A program made the translations under genes and the position numbers. Source: Mageeibacillus indolicus UPII9-5 (GTDB taxonomy: Bacteria > Bacillota > Clostridia > Saccharofermentanales > Fastidiosipilaceae). Taken from it: a DNA stretch of 64,000 bases. Positions 28,794 through 38,552 of the stretch are shown in pieces. How positions within the stretch are numbered: the first letter of the stretch is position 1; each line of letters begins with the position of its first letter. The notes beneath the pieces are model-generated. The model searched no databases, was not told where the DNA came from, and saw nothing but the letters and a program-made list of their open reading frames with translations. The DNA lies in contig NC_013895.2 of assembly GCF_000025225.2 (NCBI RefSeq), forward strand, positions 992,001-1,056,000, given 5' to 3'.

Positions 28794-30467
28794 ATGCTGT
28801 CTGATTTAGAAATAGCACGCCAGGCGACCATGCGACCTATATATGATGTAGCCGCCAAACTTTCCTTACAGCAAGATGAATTAATTCCATACGGTTTTTA
28901 TAAAGCTAAAATAGATCAAGCCAAAGTAATGCACCGACTGGAGAATGAACGGGACGGCAAAATTATTTTGGTTACGGCTATAAACCCTACGCCCGGAGGT
29001 GAAGGAAAAACCACCGTTTCCATAGGCTTAGTCGAAGCTTTGCACGCGATGGGCAAAAGAGCTATCGGCGCTCTGCGTGAGCCATCGTTGGGACCTGTCT
29101 TTGGCATGAAAGGCGGGGCAGCAGGCGGCGGGTTTGCACAAATCTTGCCCATGGAAGATCTCAACTTACATTTCAACGGAGATATTCATGCCATAACCGC
29201 AGCCAATAATCTGGCCGCTGCTTTGCTCGACAACCACATTTTTCAAGGTAATGAGGCTGATATTAATATTCACAATATCGCTTGGTCACGCTGTCTGGAT
29301 ATGAACGATCGCAGCCTGCGAAATTGTGTGATCGGCCTTGGCGGGAAAAATGACGGTCTGCCACGACAAGAACATTTCCAAATAAGCGTGGCCTCCGAAG
29401 TGATGGCAGTTTTGTGTCTGGCAGAAGATATGAAAAATTTAAAAGATCGTTTAGCCAAGATGATCATGGCTTATGACCGTCATGGAAAACCGATAACAGC
29501 CGCTCAATTGCAAGCGGCCAACCCCATGGCTGCATTACTGAAGGATGCCCTCATGCCGAATCTTGTCCAAGCGTTGAACCACGCTCCGATTTTAATTCAC
29601 GGTGGTCCGTTCGCCAACATAGCCCATGGGTGCAGTTCTGTCATCGCCACCAAACTCGGCCGCAAACTCGCAGATTATGTAGTAACTGAGGCCGGCTTTG
29701 GGGCAGACCTCGGGGCAGAAAAGTTTTTGGACATAAAATGTCGCCTAAACGGTATCAAACCGGCCGTCGTAGTCATTGTCGCTACCGTAAAAGCTTTAAA
29801 ATATAATGGTGGAGTAAAAAAAGCCGATCTCAACATCCCCAATCTCTCAGCCTTACAAAGCGGTTTAAACAATTTAGCTAAGCACATTGAAAATATGCTC
29901 GGGTATAACTGTAAAGTGATCGTCGCTATTAATAAGTTTGTCAGTGATACCCCATCGGAAATTGATACAATAAAGTGTTTTTGTGAAAGTTATCAAGTCA
30001 AAGCAGTTGTAACAGAGGCTTTTGCCGCAGGAGCAGATGGTAGCTTAGCTTTAGCGGAAGCTGTGACCGATTTAGCGGCTGAGCCAGACCGTGAACTTAG
30101 TTTTCCTTATGAGCTTGAAGATAGCTATCCATTAAAAATAGAAAAGCTGGCTCGGAAGATATACGGTGCTGGCGAGATAGAAATATCTAAATTAGCCAGG
30201 CAAAAATTGGCTATGTATGAGCGGGAAGGCTTGGGCGGCATGCCAATCTGTGTCGCCAAAACGCAGTACTCGCTCTCGGACCAGGCAGGCCTACTTGGAC
30301 GTCCAACTGACTTTAAATTTACGGTGCGAGACGTCAACATATCGGCCGGTGCCGGATTTGTTTTGGCCTTGGCCGGAAATATTATGACTATGCCCGGTTT
30401 GCCGGCACAACCAGCAGCGTTTAATATTGATATCGACGATACCGGAAATATCATAGGTTTGTTCTAA
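28794..30467 (+). CDS. fhs: Formate--tetrahydrofolate ligase
   Basis: 557 aa, normal length. It makes 10-formyl-THF from formate, THF and ATP, feeding purine synthesis or acetogenic one-carbon flow. The P-loop TPGGEGKTTVSIGL and the motifs GGGFAQILPMEDLNLHFNGD, EAGFGADLGAEKFLDIKCR and MPGLPAQPAAFNIDID are diagnostic. CAGGAGG precedes the ATG by 6 nt. It is a single plus-strand gene between minus-strand neighbours and converges with the DUF5685 gene, 31 nt away. Confidence 0.97.
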   Translation: MLSDLEIARQATMRPIYDVAAKLSLQQDELIPYGFYKAKIDQAKVMHRLENERDGKIILVTAINPTPGGEGKTTVSIGLVEALHAMGKRAIGALREPSLGPVFGMKGGAAGGGFAQILPMEDLNLHFNGDIHAITAANNLAAALLDNHIFQGNEADINIHNIAWSRCLDMNDRSLRNCVIGLGGKNDGLPRQEHFQISVASEVMAVLCLAEDMKNLKDRLAKMIMAYDRHGKPITAAQLQAANPMAALLKDALMPNLVQALNHAPILIHGGPFANIAHGCSSVIATKLGRKLADYVVTEAGFGADLGAEKFLDIKCRLNGIKPAVVVIVATVKALKYNGGVKKADLNIPNLSALQSGLNNLAKHIENMLGYNCKVIVAINKFVSDTPSEIDTIKCFCESYQVKAVVTEAFAAGADGSLALAEAVTDLAAEPDRELSFPYELEDSYPLKIEKLARKIYGAGEIEISKLARQKLAMYEREGLGGMPICVAKTQYSLSDQAGLLGRPTDFKFTVRDVNISAGAGFVLALAGNIMTMPGLPAQPAAFNIDIDDTGNIIGLF

Positions 30468-30498
30468 ACCAGGGCTGAGTGACAGGAAGTTCATTACT

Positions 30499-31401
30499 TC
30501 AAAGGCGCGGTCGCGGCAAGTGACGGCGAACAAGCATACGAGTAAATGGCAGGCCGGAGCGGATAACGTTGGCAATTATTTCCACGTAATTTTGCCATGG
30601 CAAACAAGCTGCCATACCGTTGAGGCGTAATTCAAGATCAATGAGTAAGGGATCAGCGGCCAGCCATAGCTCTTCTTCACTGCTACAAAAAGCGAACGGA
30701 TTGGCGTGCTTGTGTTTCTTGTCATCCATGAAATCGTCACATGCGTCAATGAAATACACCCAACTGCTCAATAAGCCAATAAAATCGGCCAACCGTTCCG
30801 TTAGCCCGTCATATTTTCCACGTACGCCTTCCGGCAGAAGCTGTTGCCAATCTTTTCGCATAGTTCCGCTCATATATCGCCAAATTGTCGCTGCCACTTC
30901 GGCATTAATTTCGCCCATCAAAACAGGGTTCAAAGCCTGAGACTTGGCCTGCTCCTCAATATGTAGCCTTTCAAGGGCAGCCATTACCGCAGCGGATGCT
31001 TTCGTACGTTTAAAATCTGCCACGTCCTGCTTTTTGTCTATGTAAGACAGCAATAAGCGACTTAATATAACCTTCTCTTTGTCCTGCAAATTATCTTCGA
31101 GTTTCAAACAGGCTAAGATGTTCATCATATGCGCTACCGCCGGCAAAACGACCTGTTCGGCCATAACCAGATGGGAACTCACGGGGTGAACGATACAAGT
31201 TTCCGAATCCTTAGCGGCCGGTTTTTCGTTGAGTGCCAAGAGCAGAATCGCCATAAATGTCGCATCATAGGTAAGGCCCAAGCGCATCAGTTGGCCTGAT
31301 TTACGACCAATAGTTTTACACAGACCGCAGTATACGGCACGGTATTCGGCAAAATCGCGGAAGGTCAAATCAGGCTTATAAGGTTTTATATATCCGAACA
31401 T
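30499..31401 (-). CDS. DUF5685 family protein
   Basis: 300 aa. The N-terminus MFGYIKPYKPDL, the segment YRAVYCGLCKTIGRKSG with two cysteines, and TYDATFMAILLLAL match DUF5685 of Clostridia. A third motif, YFIDACDDFMDDKK near residue 220, has an acidic cluster resembling the DDxxDD of prenyl-synthase-like helical proteins. No activity is assigned to the family. It is transcribed alone, opposite to fhs and divergent from gltX. Confidence 0.8.
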   Translation of the reverse strand: MFGYIKPYKPDLTFRDFAEYRAVYCGLCKTIGRKSGQLMRLGLTYDATFMAILLLALNEKPAAKDSETCIVHPVSSHLVMAEQVVLPAVAHMMNILACLKLEDNLQDKEKVILSRLLLSYIDKKQDVADFKRTKASAAVMAALERLHIEEQAKSQALNPVLMGEINAEVAATIWRYMSGTMRKDWQQLLPEGVRGKYDGLTERLADFIGLLSSWVYFIDACDDFMDDKKHKHANPFAFCSSEEELWLAADPLLIDLELRLNGMAACLPWQNYVEIIANVIRSGLPFTRMLVRRHLPRPRL

Positions 31402-31487
31402 GTTTACCTGCGTCTCGTTTCATACATCATAAATCATGCATCTCATGCATCTCATAGATTGGTGGATTAAGTATCACAAGGATATTA

Positions 31488-31515
31488 TTGCCAGATGTTG
31501 GCGTAAAGTGATAAT
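31488..31515 (+). promoter_or_regulatory. Possible gltX-glnS promoter
   Basis: TTGCCA and GATAAT are spaced 16 nt apart, 70 nt ahead of the gltX start. Two tandem copies of CATGCATCT lie at 31435-31452 just upstream, of unknown meaning. No T-box leader is seen. Confidence 0.4.
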
Positions 31516-31584
31516 ATTAAGTTTAATTATGGGTTTACGCAATGTCAATTGTAATTGTTAATATAGTTTCAGGAGGGAAGTTTT

Positions 31585-33045
31585 ATGTGTGAGACCAGAA
31601 CCCGTTTCGCGCCAAGTCCGACCGGCTTTATGCATATCGGTAATTTGAGAACGGCATTATTTGAATACTTAGTTGCCAAGTCCAACAACGGTACATTTGT
31701 TTTCCGTTTGGAAGATACCGACCGCGGTCGTTTGGTAGAAGGCAGTGTTGACGTAATCTATGAAACCATGGCTCAAGTGGGCATATCATATGATGAAGGA
31801 CCAGGAAAAGAAGGCCCTTATGGCCCTTATATTCAAAGCGAGCGTCGCGACATTTACCGTCCGGAAGCGGAAAAACTGGTCAAAGCTGGTAAAGCCTACT
31901 ATTGTTTTTGCAGTGAAGAACGGCTCGCTAAGCTGAAGGATGAACACGCCGCCAATGATCATTCAGGCTATGACCGTCATTGCCGCGATCTAGATCAGGT
32001 CACTGTCGAAAAATATCTGGCAGAAGGCAAACCGTATGTTATCCGGCAGAAAATGCCGCTCACCGGCACAACAACCTTTATCGATGAAGTTTATGGAGCC
32101 ATCACAGTAGAAAATAAAGAACTGGAAGATCAGATTTTGCTTAAATCTGACGGCTATCCTACCTACAACTTTGCCAATGTGGTCGACGATCACGCCATGC
32201 ACATAACTCATGTAGTCCGCGGCTCGGAATACCTATCTTCCACCCCCAAATATAATTTACTATATGAGGCTTTCGGTTATAAGATTCCTACTTACATTCA
32301 TCTGCCGTTGATTCTCGGCAGTGACGGACTTAAACTGTCCAAACGACATGGAGCGACAAGTTTCCAGGACCTGGTTAAAGAAGGCTATTTGCCCGAAGCA
32401 ATAGTTAACTATATTGCTTTACTTGGTTGGGCTCCGGGTGGTACCGAAGAAATATTCACCCTTAAAGAACTGGAAAAGATTTTTTCTGTTAAAGGCATCA
32501 GCAAATCTCCGGCTGTTTTTGATTATGACAAACTCGCTTGGTTTAATTCAGTTTATTTGCAAAAAAAATCTCTAGCCGACTTCACCGCACTTTGCTGTCC
32601 CTATCTTCGTCAAATTTTGCCGAATGATTCATCGCATGACGAATTGTTGGCCGGTTTGTTGCAACCTCGGTTAAAAAAGTTGAGCCAAATTCCTGAAATG
32701 TTGGGATTCTTGGCACAATTGCCCGACTACGAATGTTCTATCTACGTAAATAAAAAGATGAAAACCACTTTGGAATCTTCCAAGCAAGTTCTGGCAGAAT
32801 TGATTCCCGAATTGACTGCCCTCCCTGTTTGGTCGTCCGAAGCACTTCACGATTTTCTGTTGGAAGCCGCCACCAAAAGAAATTGTAAGAACGGACAAAT
32901 CATGTGGCCAGTGCGTATTGCCGCAGCTGGACAACTAGTTACCCCAGGTGGAGCAGTGGAAATCTTAACCGTATTAGGCAAAGAGGAAAGTTTACGTCGT
33001 CTGGAAGCAGGCTTGGCAAAATTACAGAAAGAAAATGGTAAATAA
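31585..33045 (+). CDS. gltX: Glutamyl-tRNA synthetase (class I)
   Basis: 486 aa. It charges tRNA-Glu. The HIGH-type motif reads HIGN at 17-20 within RFAPSPTGFMHIGNLRTALF, and the KMSKS-type motif reads KLSKR at 250-254. The C-terminal anticodon-binding helices include KNGQIMWPVRIA. AGGAGG precedes the ATG. The downstream glnS begins within its last codons. Confidence 0.96.
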   Translation: MCETRTRFAPSPTGFMHIGNLRTALFEYLVAKSNNGTFVFRLEDTDRGRLVEGSVDVIYETMAQVGISYDEGPGKEGPYGPYIQSERRDIYRPEAEKLVKAGKAYYCFCSEERLAKLKDEHAANDHSGYDRHCRDLDQVTVEKYLAEGKPYVIRQKMPLTGTTTFIDEVYGAITVENKELEDQILLKSDGYPTYNFANVVDDHAMHITHVVRGSEYLSSTPKYNLLYEAFGYKIPTYIHLPLILGSDGLKLSKRHGATSFQDLVKEGYLPEAIVNYIALLGWAPGGTEEIFTLKELEKIFSVKGISKSPAVFDYDKLAWFNSVYLQKKSLADFTALCCPYLRQILPNDSSHDELLAGLLQPRLKKLSQIPEMLGFLAQLPDYECSIYVNKKMKTTLESSKQVLAELIPELTALPVWSSEALHDFLLEAATKRNCKNGQIMWPVRIAAAGQLVTPGGAVEILTVLGKEESLRRLEAGLAKLQKENGK

Positions 33046-34768
33046 TATGAGTGACACAATCAATTCTAACCTTTCGTCCGAACCGACCGGGGATTCCGCA
33101 ACCGGACTTAACTTTATTCAAGAAATGATCAAAGAAGATATCGCAGAAGGTGGCCGTTTCGCTGGAAAGACTGTTCATACTAGGTTTCCACCAGAGCCTA
33201 ACGGTTACTTACACATTGGCCATGCCAAGGCACTTTGTATCGATTTCGGTAATGCCGAAAAATTCGGAGGAATATGTAATCTTCGTATGGACGACACGAA
33301 TCCAGCCAAAGAAGATGTTGAATATGTTGATGCAATTAAAGAAGATATTCACTGGCTTGGATTTGATTGGGATGACCGTTTCTTCTACGCTTCGGAGTAC
33401 TTCGAAGAAATGTATCGTCTGGCACAAGGCTTGATAAAACGCGGTCTGGCCTACGTTTGTTCCATGACCCCAGAGGAAATGCGCCTCAATCGTGGGACTT
33501 TAACCGAACCGGGAGTTGAATCGCCCGAACGTAATCGTCCGATTGAAGAAAGTCTTGACCTTTTTGCCCAAATGCGTGCGGGGAAATTTCCGGACGGTTC
33601 ACTCACCTTACGCGCTAAAATTGATATGAATTCCGGAAATATGAACATGCGTGATCCGGTAATTTATCGCATTGCGCATCTGAAGCATCACCGCACGGGT
33701 AATGAATGGTGTATTTATCCCATGTATGATTTTGCCCACCCGATAGAAGATGCCCTGGAAAATATTACTCATTCACTTTGTTCCTTGGAATTTGAAGATC
33801 ATCGTCCGCTGTATGACTGGGTTATAGCCAATTGTGACGTACCTGCCCGGCCGCGGCAGATTGAGTTCAGTCGCTTGGGTCTGACTCACACGGTCATGAG
33901 TAAACGCAGGTTACGTGAATTAGTTGAAAACAACTACGTTGACGGTTGGGACGATCCTCGTATGCCGACCTTATGTGGTTTGCGGCGACGCGGCTTCACC
34001 CCAGCATCCATTCGTAATTTTTGTGAGCGCATTGGCGTTTCCAAAGTAGCTTCAACCGTCGAATTTGCCTTTTTGGAATATTGCCTGCGGGAAGATTTGA
34101 ACAAAAAAGCTAATCGCGCAATGGCAGTACTTCGTCCGGTCGAACTTGAAATAACCAACTATCCCGACGGTCAAAGCGAAACTTTTGTTGCTCAGGACAA
34201 TCCGGAAGACCCGGCCTCAGCGACTCACGAGATCACGTTTTCCAAACATTTGTGGATCGAAACTGATGACTTTATGGAAGATCCGGCTCGCAAGTATTTC
34301 CGGCTTTATCCTGGTAATGAAGTTCGCTTAAAATATGCCTACATTGTTAAATGTACCGGCTGTGAAAAAGACGCTTACGGCAACGTGACTAAAGTATATG
34401 CCACCTATGATCCGTCTACGCGCGGCGGTAACACGCCTGACGGGCGCAAAGTAAAGGGTACGATTCATTGGGTTGACAAGGATAATGCTTATCCAATCGA
34501 AGTACGTCTGTATAGTGAGTTGTTCACTGATCCTAATCCGGAGAACGGCGAAGTCGATTTTAAAGAATATTTGAATCCAAATTCGCTAGAAATTTTACCC
34601 GGTGCAGTTGCTGAAGCTTGGCTTAAGCAGGCCAAACCCGGTGACAGTTTCCAATTTTTACGTACCGGATATTTTACTGTCGACACTAAGTTCTCTACTT
34701 CTGAAAAACTTGTCTTCAACCGAAGTGTATCGCTGAAAGACAGCTTTAAACCTACGTCAATGAACTGA
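33035..34768 (+). CDS. glnS: Glutaminyl-tRNA synthetase (class I)
   Basis: 577 aa. It charges tRNA-Gln directly. HTRFPPEPNGYLHIGHAKALC carries HIGH, VMSKRRL is the KMSKS-type signature, and DPRMPTLCGLRRRG and WCIYPMYDFAHPIEDAL are GlnRS-specific. The gene overlaps gltX; an alternative ATG at 33047 lies just after the gltX stop and neither start has a strong ribosome site. Most Firmicutes lack GlnRS and use GluRS plus the GatCAB amidotransferase, so this points to acquisition by transfer in the lineage (established pattern, inference here). Confidence 0.96.
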   Translation: MVNNMSDTINSNLSSEPTGDSATGLNFIQEMIKEDIAEGGRFAGKTVHTRFPPEPNGYLHIGHAKALCIDFGNAEKFGGICNLRMDDTNPAKEDVEYVDAIKEDIHWLGFDWDDRFFYASEYFEEMYRLAQGLIKRGLAYVCSMTPEEMRLNRGTLTEPGVESPERNRPIEESLDLFAQMRAGKFPDGSLTLRAKIDMNSGNMNMRDPVIYRIAHLKHHRTGNEWCIYPMYDFAHPIEDALENITHSLCSLEFEDHRPLYDWVIANCDVPARPRQIEFSRLGLTHTVMSKRRLRELVENNYVDGWDDPRMPTLCGLRRRGFTPASIRNFCERIGVSKVASTVEFAFLEYCLREDLNKKANRAMAVLRPVELEITNYPDGQSETFVAQDNPEDPASATHEITFSKHLWIETDDFMEDPARKYFRLYPGNEVRLKYAYIVKCTGCEKDAYGNVTKVYATYDPSTRGGNTPDGRKVKGTIHWVDKDNAYPIEVRLYSELFTDPNPENGEVDFKEYLNPNSLEILPGAVAEAWLKQAKPGDSFQFLRTGYFTVDTKFSTSEKLVFNRSVSLKDSFKPTSMN

Positions 34769-35004
34769 TGTACTCAGGCGACGGCCCCCAGGCTCAGGCT
34801 AAGGCTTAGGTGGATAAATAGGCAATTGCAGGCCGGCAAGAAATATTGTTTCATAAATATTCTTGTCGGTCTTCTCTTTGCTACAATAGCAACCGACTTA
34901 TGCCAAGCAGCTTATGCAGCAACTTCGGTGATCCACGAGTCACATTATTTCTGCTTCGTAGAATTCACTCCGCCAGCAGCCAGCAGTCCTATCTCCATTT
35001 TACT

Positions 35005-36774
35005 TTATACGTACTGGCTCATGTACATTCGATAATAACAACCGTGCTTGGCCATTAATTCAATGTGATTTCCGCTTTCCAATATTTTACCGTTATCGAT
35101 ATAAATAATTCTGTCGGCCTCCCTAATTGTCGACAAACGGTGGGCTATGACAAAGGTTGTGCAATGCTCCTGTATTGTCTGTAAAGCTGCCTGCACCATC
35201 TGTTCCGTTGTGACATCGACATTGGAAGTAGCCTCATCAAGAATCAGCACTCGTGGCCGCAGCAAAACTACTCTGGCTATTGTCAGTAGTTGCCTTTGCC
35301 CTTGCGACAAATTGCCACCGGATTGATTGAGAAGAGTAGCATAACCTTGCGGCATTTGCCGAATAAAACTGTCAGCACAAGCAGTTCGCGCAGCCGCTTC
35401 AACTTCGGCCGGAGTAGCTCGTTCAGAACCATAAGCAATATTGGCCGCCACCGTATCATTAAAAAGCCATGTGTCCTGCAAAACCATGCCTACCGTATGG
35501 TAATACGTGTCCTTCGCCACCTTATTTATATCCTGCCCATCTAAACAAATTCTGCCACTTTGGCAGGGATAAAAACGCATAAGTAAATTAACCAAGGTAG
35601 TTTTGCCACCTCCGGTAGGTCCGACAATAGCCACTGTTTCGCCTGGCATGACGGTCAAATTAAAATTTTGGTAAAACGATTTATCGGGTGAATAGCTGAA
35701 GCTTACATTTTCGAACTCCACTTTGCCGCCTTGCCATGTCAACATTTCACCTTCCGTCACCGATTCTTCCGGTAAACAGATGAAATCGGCCAGACGGCGG
35801 GCAGCCGTAACTGCTTTTTGAATTTCACCGAGGATGGCTCCGAGTTGGTTAATCGGTGCCACGTAAATAAGCGTGTAACTTATCAAGGCCGTAATCGCCC
35901 CGTAGCTAAGCCTGCCGTCGCTGCCGAGTTTAGCAGCAATCAAGGCAATTACTACATAAAGCAAATTATTCACATACCGCGTAGCAGGGTTGGTTAGCGA
36001 AGCCGTAAATTGGGCCTGGCGTCCGACAACCTCCAGACGATCGTTTAATGCTTCATAATCAGCCAAAAATTTTTCTTTGCGGTGTAAAGCTCGCATTATA
36101 TCGGCATTAAGCAAATTTTCCTGCAAAAGTGCCGTCATTTCAGATGTAATCTCCTGCTGCGCCTTAAAATATCGCCTTGCACGCCGAGCTAGATTGTATG
36201 TTATAGTAAAGCAAAACGGAGTCATTGCCAGCACGGCCACTCCCGCCATATAGCTCAAATCAAATATCAAATATAATGCTCCGAAAATAGCAATTACGTT
36301 ACCTGCCGCCTGAATTGCGCCGGTCGAAAAACCGTCTTTTATGTTATTCAAGTCATTTATCAACCTGCTTACCATTTCCCCGGCTGAAAACTGATCTAAC
36401 CTTAACAGTGGACATTTAAAAAGCTTGGCATAGGCTGACTGACGCAAAGCAAACACAACCTCATTGATTAATCTCACGGTAAGCTTATTCATCATTACAT
36501 AGCTGACGGCTAAAATTACAACTGAACCAATGAAAAATCCGGCATCCCGTGACCACGAACGCGGCCAAGCCCCGCCTTTGCTGAAGCTGTCAATAATTTT
36601 GCTAACTAATTGAGGCAATAGTAGTGTGATCACAACCACGATCACGCTCATCAGCATCGCCAATATAAATTTATAACGCTGACTGTATATGGCCGAATAC
36701 ACGGGGTGAGCAGAAGTAGGATAGACAGATCTGAATATTGACTTGATACTTGACTTCAGTTCTTTTCCGTTCAT
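35005..36774 (-). CDS. ABC exporter half-transporter with canonical Walker B and altered signature
   Basis: 589 aa. Six membrane helices occupy the N-terminal 320 residues, followed by an ATPase domain. Walker A is VGPTGGGKTT, and Walker B LILDEATSNVD keeps the catalytic Glu. The signature reads LSQGQRQ instead of LSGGQ. It overlaps the upstream half-transporter by 4 nt (ATGA). The pair fits heterodimeric exporters of the LmrCD/TM287-288 type, where one ATP site is degenerate. The substrate is unknown; multidrug or peptide export is usual for the family. Confidence 0.93.
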   Translation of the reverse strand: MNGKELKSSIKSIFRSVYPTSAHPVYSAIYSQRYKFILAMLMSVIVVVITLLLPQLVSKIIDSFSKGGAWPRSWSRDAGFFIGSVVILAVSYVMMNKLTVRLINEVVFALRQSAYAKLFKCPLLRLDQFSAGEMVSRLINDLNNIKDGFSTGAIQAAGNVIAIFGALYLIFDLSYMAGVAVLAMTPFCFTITYNLARRARRYFKAQQEITSEMTALLQENLLNADIMRALHRKEKFLADYEALNDRLEVVGRQAQFTASLTNPATRYVNNLLYVVIALIAAKLGSDGRLSYGAITALISYTLIYVAPINQLGAILGEIQKAVTAARRLADFICLPEESVTEGEMLTWQGGKVEFENVSFSYSPDKSFYQNFNLTVMPGETVAIVGPTGGGKTTLVNLLMRFYPCQSGRICLDGQDINKVAKDTYYHTVGMVLQDTWLFNDTVAANIAYGSERATPAEVEAAARTACADSFIRQMPQGYATLLNQSGGNLSQGQRQLLTIARVVLLRPRVLILDEATSNVDVTTEQMVQAALQTIQEHCTTFVIAHRLSTIREADRIIYIDNGKILESGNHIELMAKHGCYYRMYMSQYV

Positions 36775-38504
36775 ACCGATTCACCTCTTGCCTCACCCAC
36801 TTGCGTCAAATAAATTTTTTGATAAAGTGGGCAGCTGCACATAAGCCGAGCATGACTTCCATAGCCGACTTGTCGCCCCGCATCCAGCACCAAAATCTTA
36901 TCGGCTTTGCTTACCGTTTCAATACGTTGCCCGGCAATTACTTTGGTCAGCTGTGGATAATTCTTTGCTAAAGCTTGCCGCACCAATGAAGCAGTATAAA
37001 AATCCAAAGCACTGAAAGCATCATCCATAAGCAAAATTGGCGCCTCTACCAGCAAGGCGCGAGCTATAGATAGGCGTTGCCGTTGACCGCCAGAAAAGTT
37101 TTTACCGGCACTCATAACCTCTTTGCCCCGATCATCCGGCCAGTTGACTATATTTCCCGCCTGTGCAGTTTCCAAAGCCTGTCTTACCCCGTCAGAATCC
37201 GGGAAATTATCTGCAATCGTGCCTTTAAACAGCACCCCGCCTTGCGGCACATACGAAAACATATTTCCCCAAGCAGCCTGATTGTGCTGCCTCAACACCG
37301 ACTCGCCAATTTTTATTTCACCTGAATTTGGCAAGTAAAAGCCCAACATAAGTTTCAGCAAAGTTGACTTGCCGCTGCCTGTTCCACCGATAATACCGAG
37401 GGTTTCGCCAGGATTCAGAGAAAAAGTAATTCCGGCGAGCGCTGCTGCGGCCGCCCCCGGATAGGTGTAGCTCACATTTATTATCTCCAAACCGTTCGTG
37501 GTATTTTTACTCCAAGACGCTTTGACTTTGGCGATTTCTGCCCGGCTTTCGGGAGGTTCCGGCAACTCCGGCAAGTTTAAAATCCGTTTAATTCGCTCTG
37601 CCGCGGCAAAACCCTGTGGAAACAGTATTGCTAAATTCGCCACCACCAACGTCGCCATGATCATTTGATTAAAGTAGTTGATTACGGCAATTAATTGTGG
37701 CTTGATCATATCTCCTTGACTGATCTCCACCCCTCCGAGGTACAAAATTCCGAGTTCAGTAAGCTGTAGAAATAAGACAATCCAAATATTGATTGAAGCC
37801 GCTGTAAAATCGATCCGAGAAGTTATATCAATTAGGTTCCGGTCGGCGGAGGCAAAATTTTCCCTCTGTTTAATTGCACCATTAAAACTCTTGATCACTC
37901 TTAAACCATTATATGTATCGCTGATTAGACGAGTAAGCCGGTCACGTGCAACTTGCTGCGAACGATAATGTTTAATTATAAATTTAATGATGAAATATAT
38001 GCCAAATCCAAAAAGCGGTAAAATACCAACCATAACGGCGGCAATTTTTCGATCGATAAACAGGGTCATCAAAATCGAGCCGATACAGATAAACGGCGCC
38101 CGTACCAAAAGCCGAATGGTCATGGCAATTACCGTTTGCAGCTTGTTGACATCGTCAGTAGCTCCGCTGAGATAAAACTCCGCTCCGTCCCCGATGATAT
38201 TTTCTAGCGAAATCCGCTGTATTTTGCTGACAATTTGTCGACGCAATTCCGTTCCACTGCCTTGTGAAGCCTTTGCTGCCATATGCTGACATACCAAAGC
38301 AGCCACCGCCCCGGCGGTGGACAACAGTGGCAAAAGCCAGACATAATTCAATGCCGCATTAAAGCCTTGATTGAAGGCCAATTTTAATAGAAAAGCCACC
38401 AGCAAAGGCAGCAACAACTCAAACACGGCTTCAATAAACTTGAACAATGGGCCTAAGATAAAATATCGACTATATTTTTGTAAAACACTTTTAAAAAATT
38501 TCAT
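36771..38504 (-). CDS. ABC exporter half-transporter with degenerate Walker B
   Basis: 577 aa. An N-terminal six-helix permease domain is fused to an ATPase domain with Walker A GGTGSGKST and canonical signature FSGGQRQRLSIARAL. Walker B LLMDDAFSALD has Asp where the catalytic Glu normally stands. Together with the altered signature of the partner this builds one degenerate and one working ATP site. The ATG at 38504 has no ribosome site in the 10 nt before it; a G-rich strand that could serve lies inside the hairpin at 38515-38539. Confidence 0.93.
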   Translation of the reverse strand: MKFFKSVLQKYSRYFILGPLFKFIEAVFELLLPLLVAFLLKLAFNQGFNAALNYVWLLPLLSTAGAVAALVCQHMAAKASQGSGTELRRQIVSKIQRISLENIIGDGAEFYLSGATDDVNKLQTVIAMTIRLLVRAPFICIGSILMTLFIDRKIAAVMVGILPLFGFGIYFIIKFIIKHYRSQQVARDRLTRLISDTYNGLRVIKSFNGAIKQRENFASADRNLIDITSRIDFTAASINIWIVLFLQLTELGILYLGGVEISQGDMIKPQLIAVINYFNQMIMATLVVANLAILFPQGFAAAERIKRILNLPELPEPPESRAEIAKVKASWSKNTTNGLEIINVSYTYPGAAAAALAGITFSLNPGETLGIIGGTGSGKSTLLKLMLGFYLPNSGEIKIGESVLRQHNQAAWGNMFSYVPQGGVLFKGTIADNFPDSDGVRQALETAQAGNIVNWPDDRGKEVMSAGKNFSGGQRQRLSIARALLVEAPILLMDDAFSALDFYTASLVRQALAKNYPQLTKVIAGQRIETVSKADKILVLDAGRQVGYGSHARLMCSCPLYQKIYLTQVGEARGESV

Positions 38505-38514
38505 AATAAAGAAT

Positions 38515-38539
38515 AAGCCGCCCCCGAAGAGGGCGGCTT
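38515..38539 (-). terminator. Hairpin terminator or attenuator between HPr-like gene and ABC exporter
   Basis: AAGCCGCCC pairs perfectly with GGGCGGCTT around a 7-nt loop. On the minus strand it is followed by ATTCTTTATT and then the ATG of the ABC gene. It could terminate the HPr-like transcript, or mask the start region of the exporter mRNA. Confidence 0.7.
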
Positions 38540-38552
38540 CAAATGAACAAAA

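Noticed and set aside
31435-31452. Tandem CATGCATCT repeat before gltX
   Set aside because: Two copies only; too little to claim a regulatory site beyond noting it.
34790-34810. Hexamer-like run AGGCTC-AGGCTA-AGGCTT after glnS
   Set aside because: Short, imperfect and without hairpin or tail; no support for a terminator or repeat family.
34826-35058. Short plus-strand ORFs with a hydrophobic, signal-like start after glnS
   Set aside because: They overlap the 3' end of the ABC exporter gene, lack a good ribosome site and have no coding-like composition.
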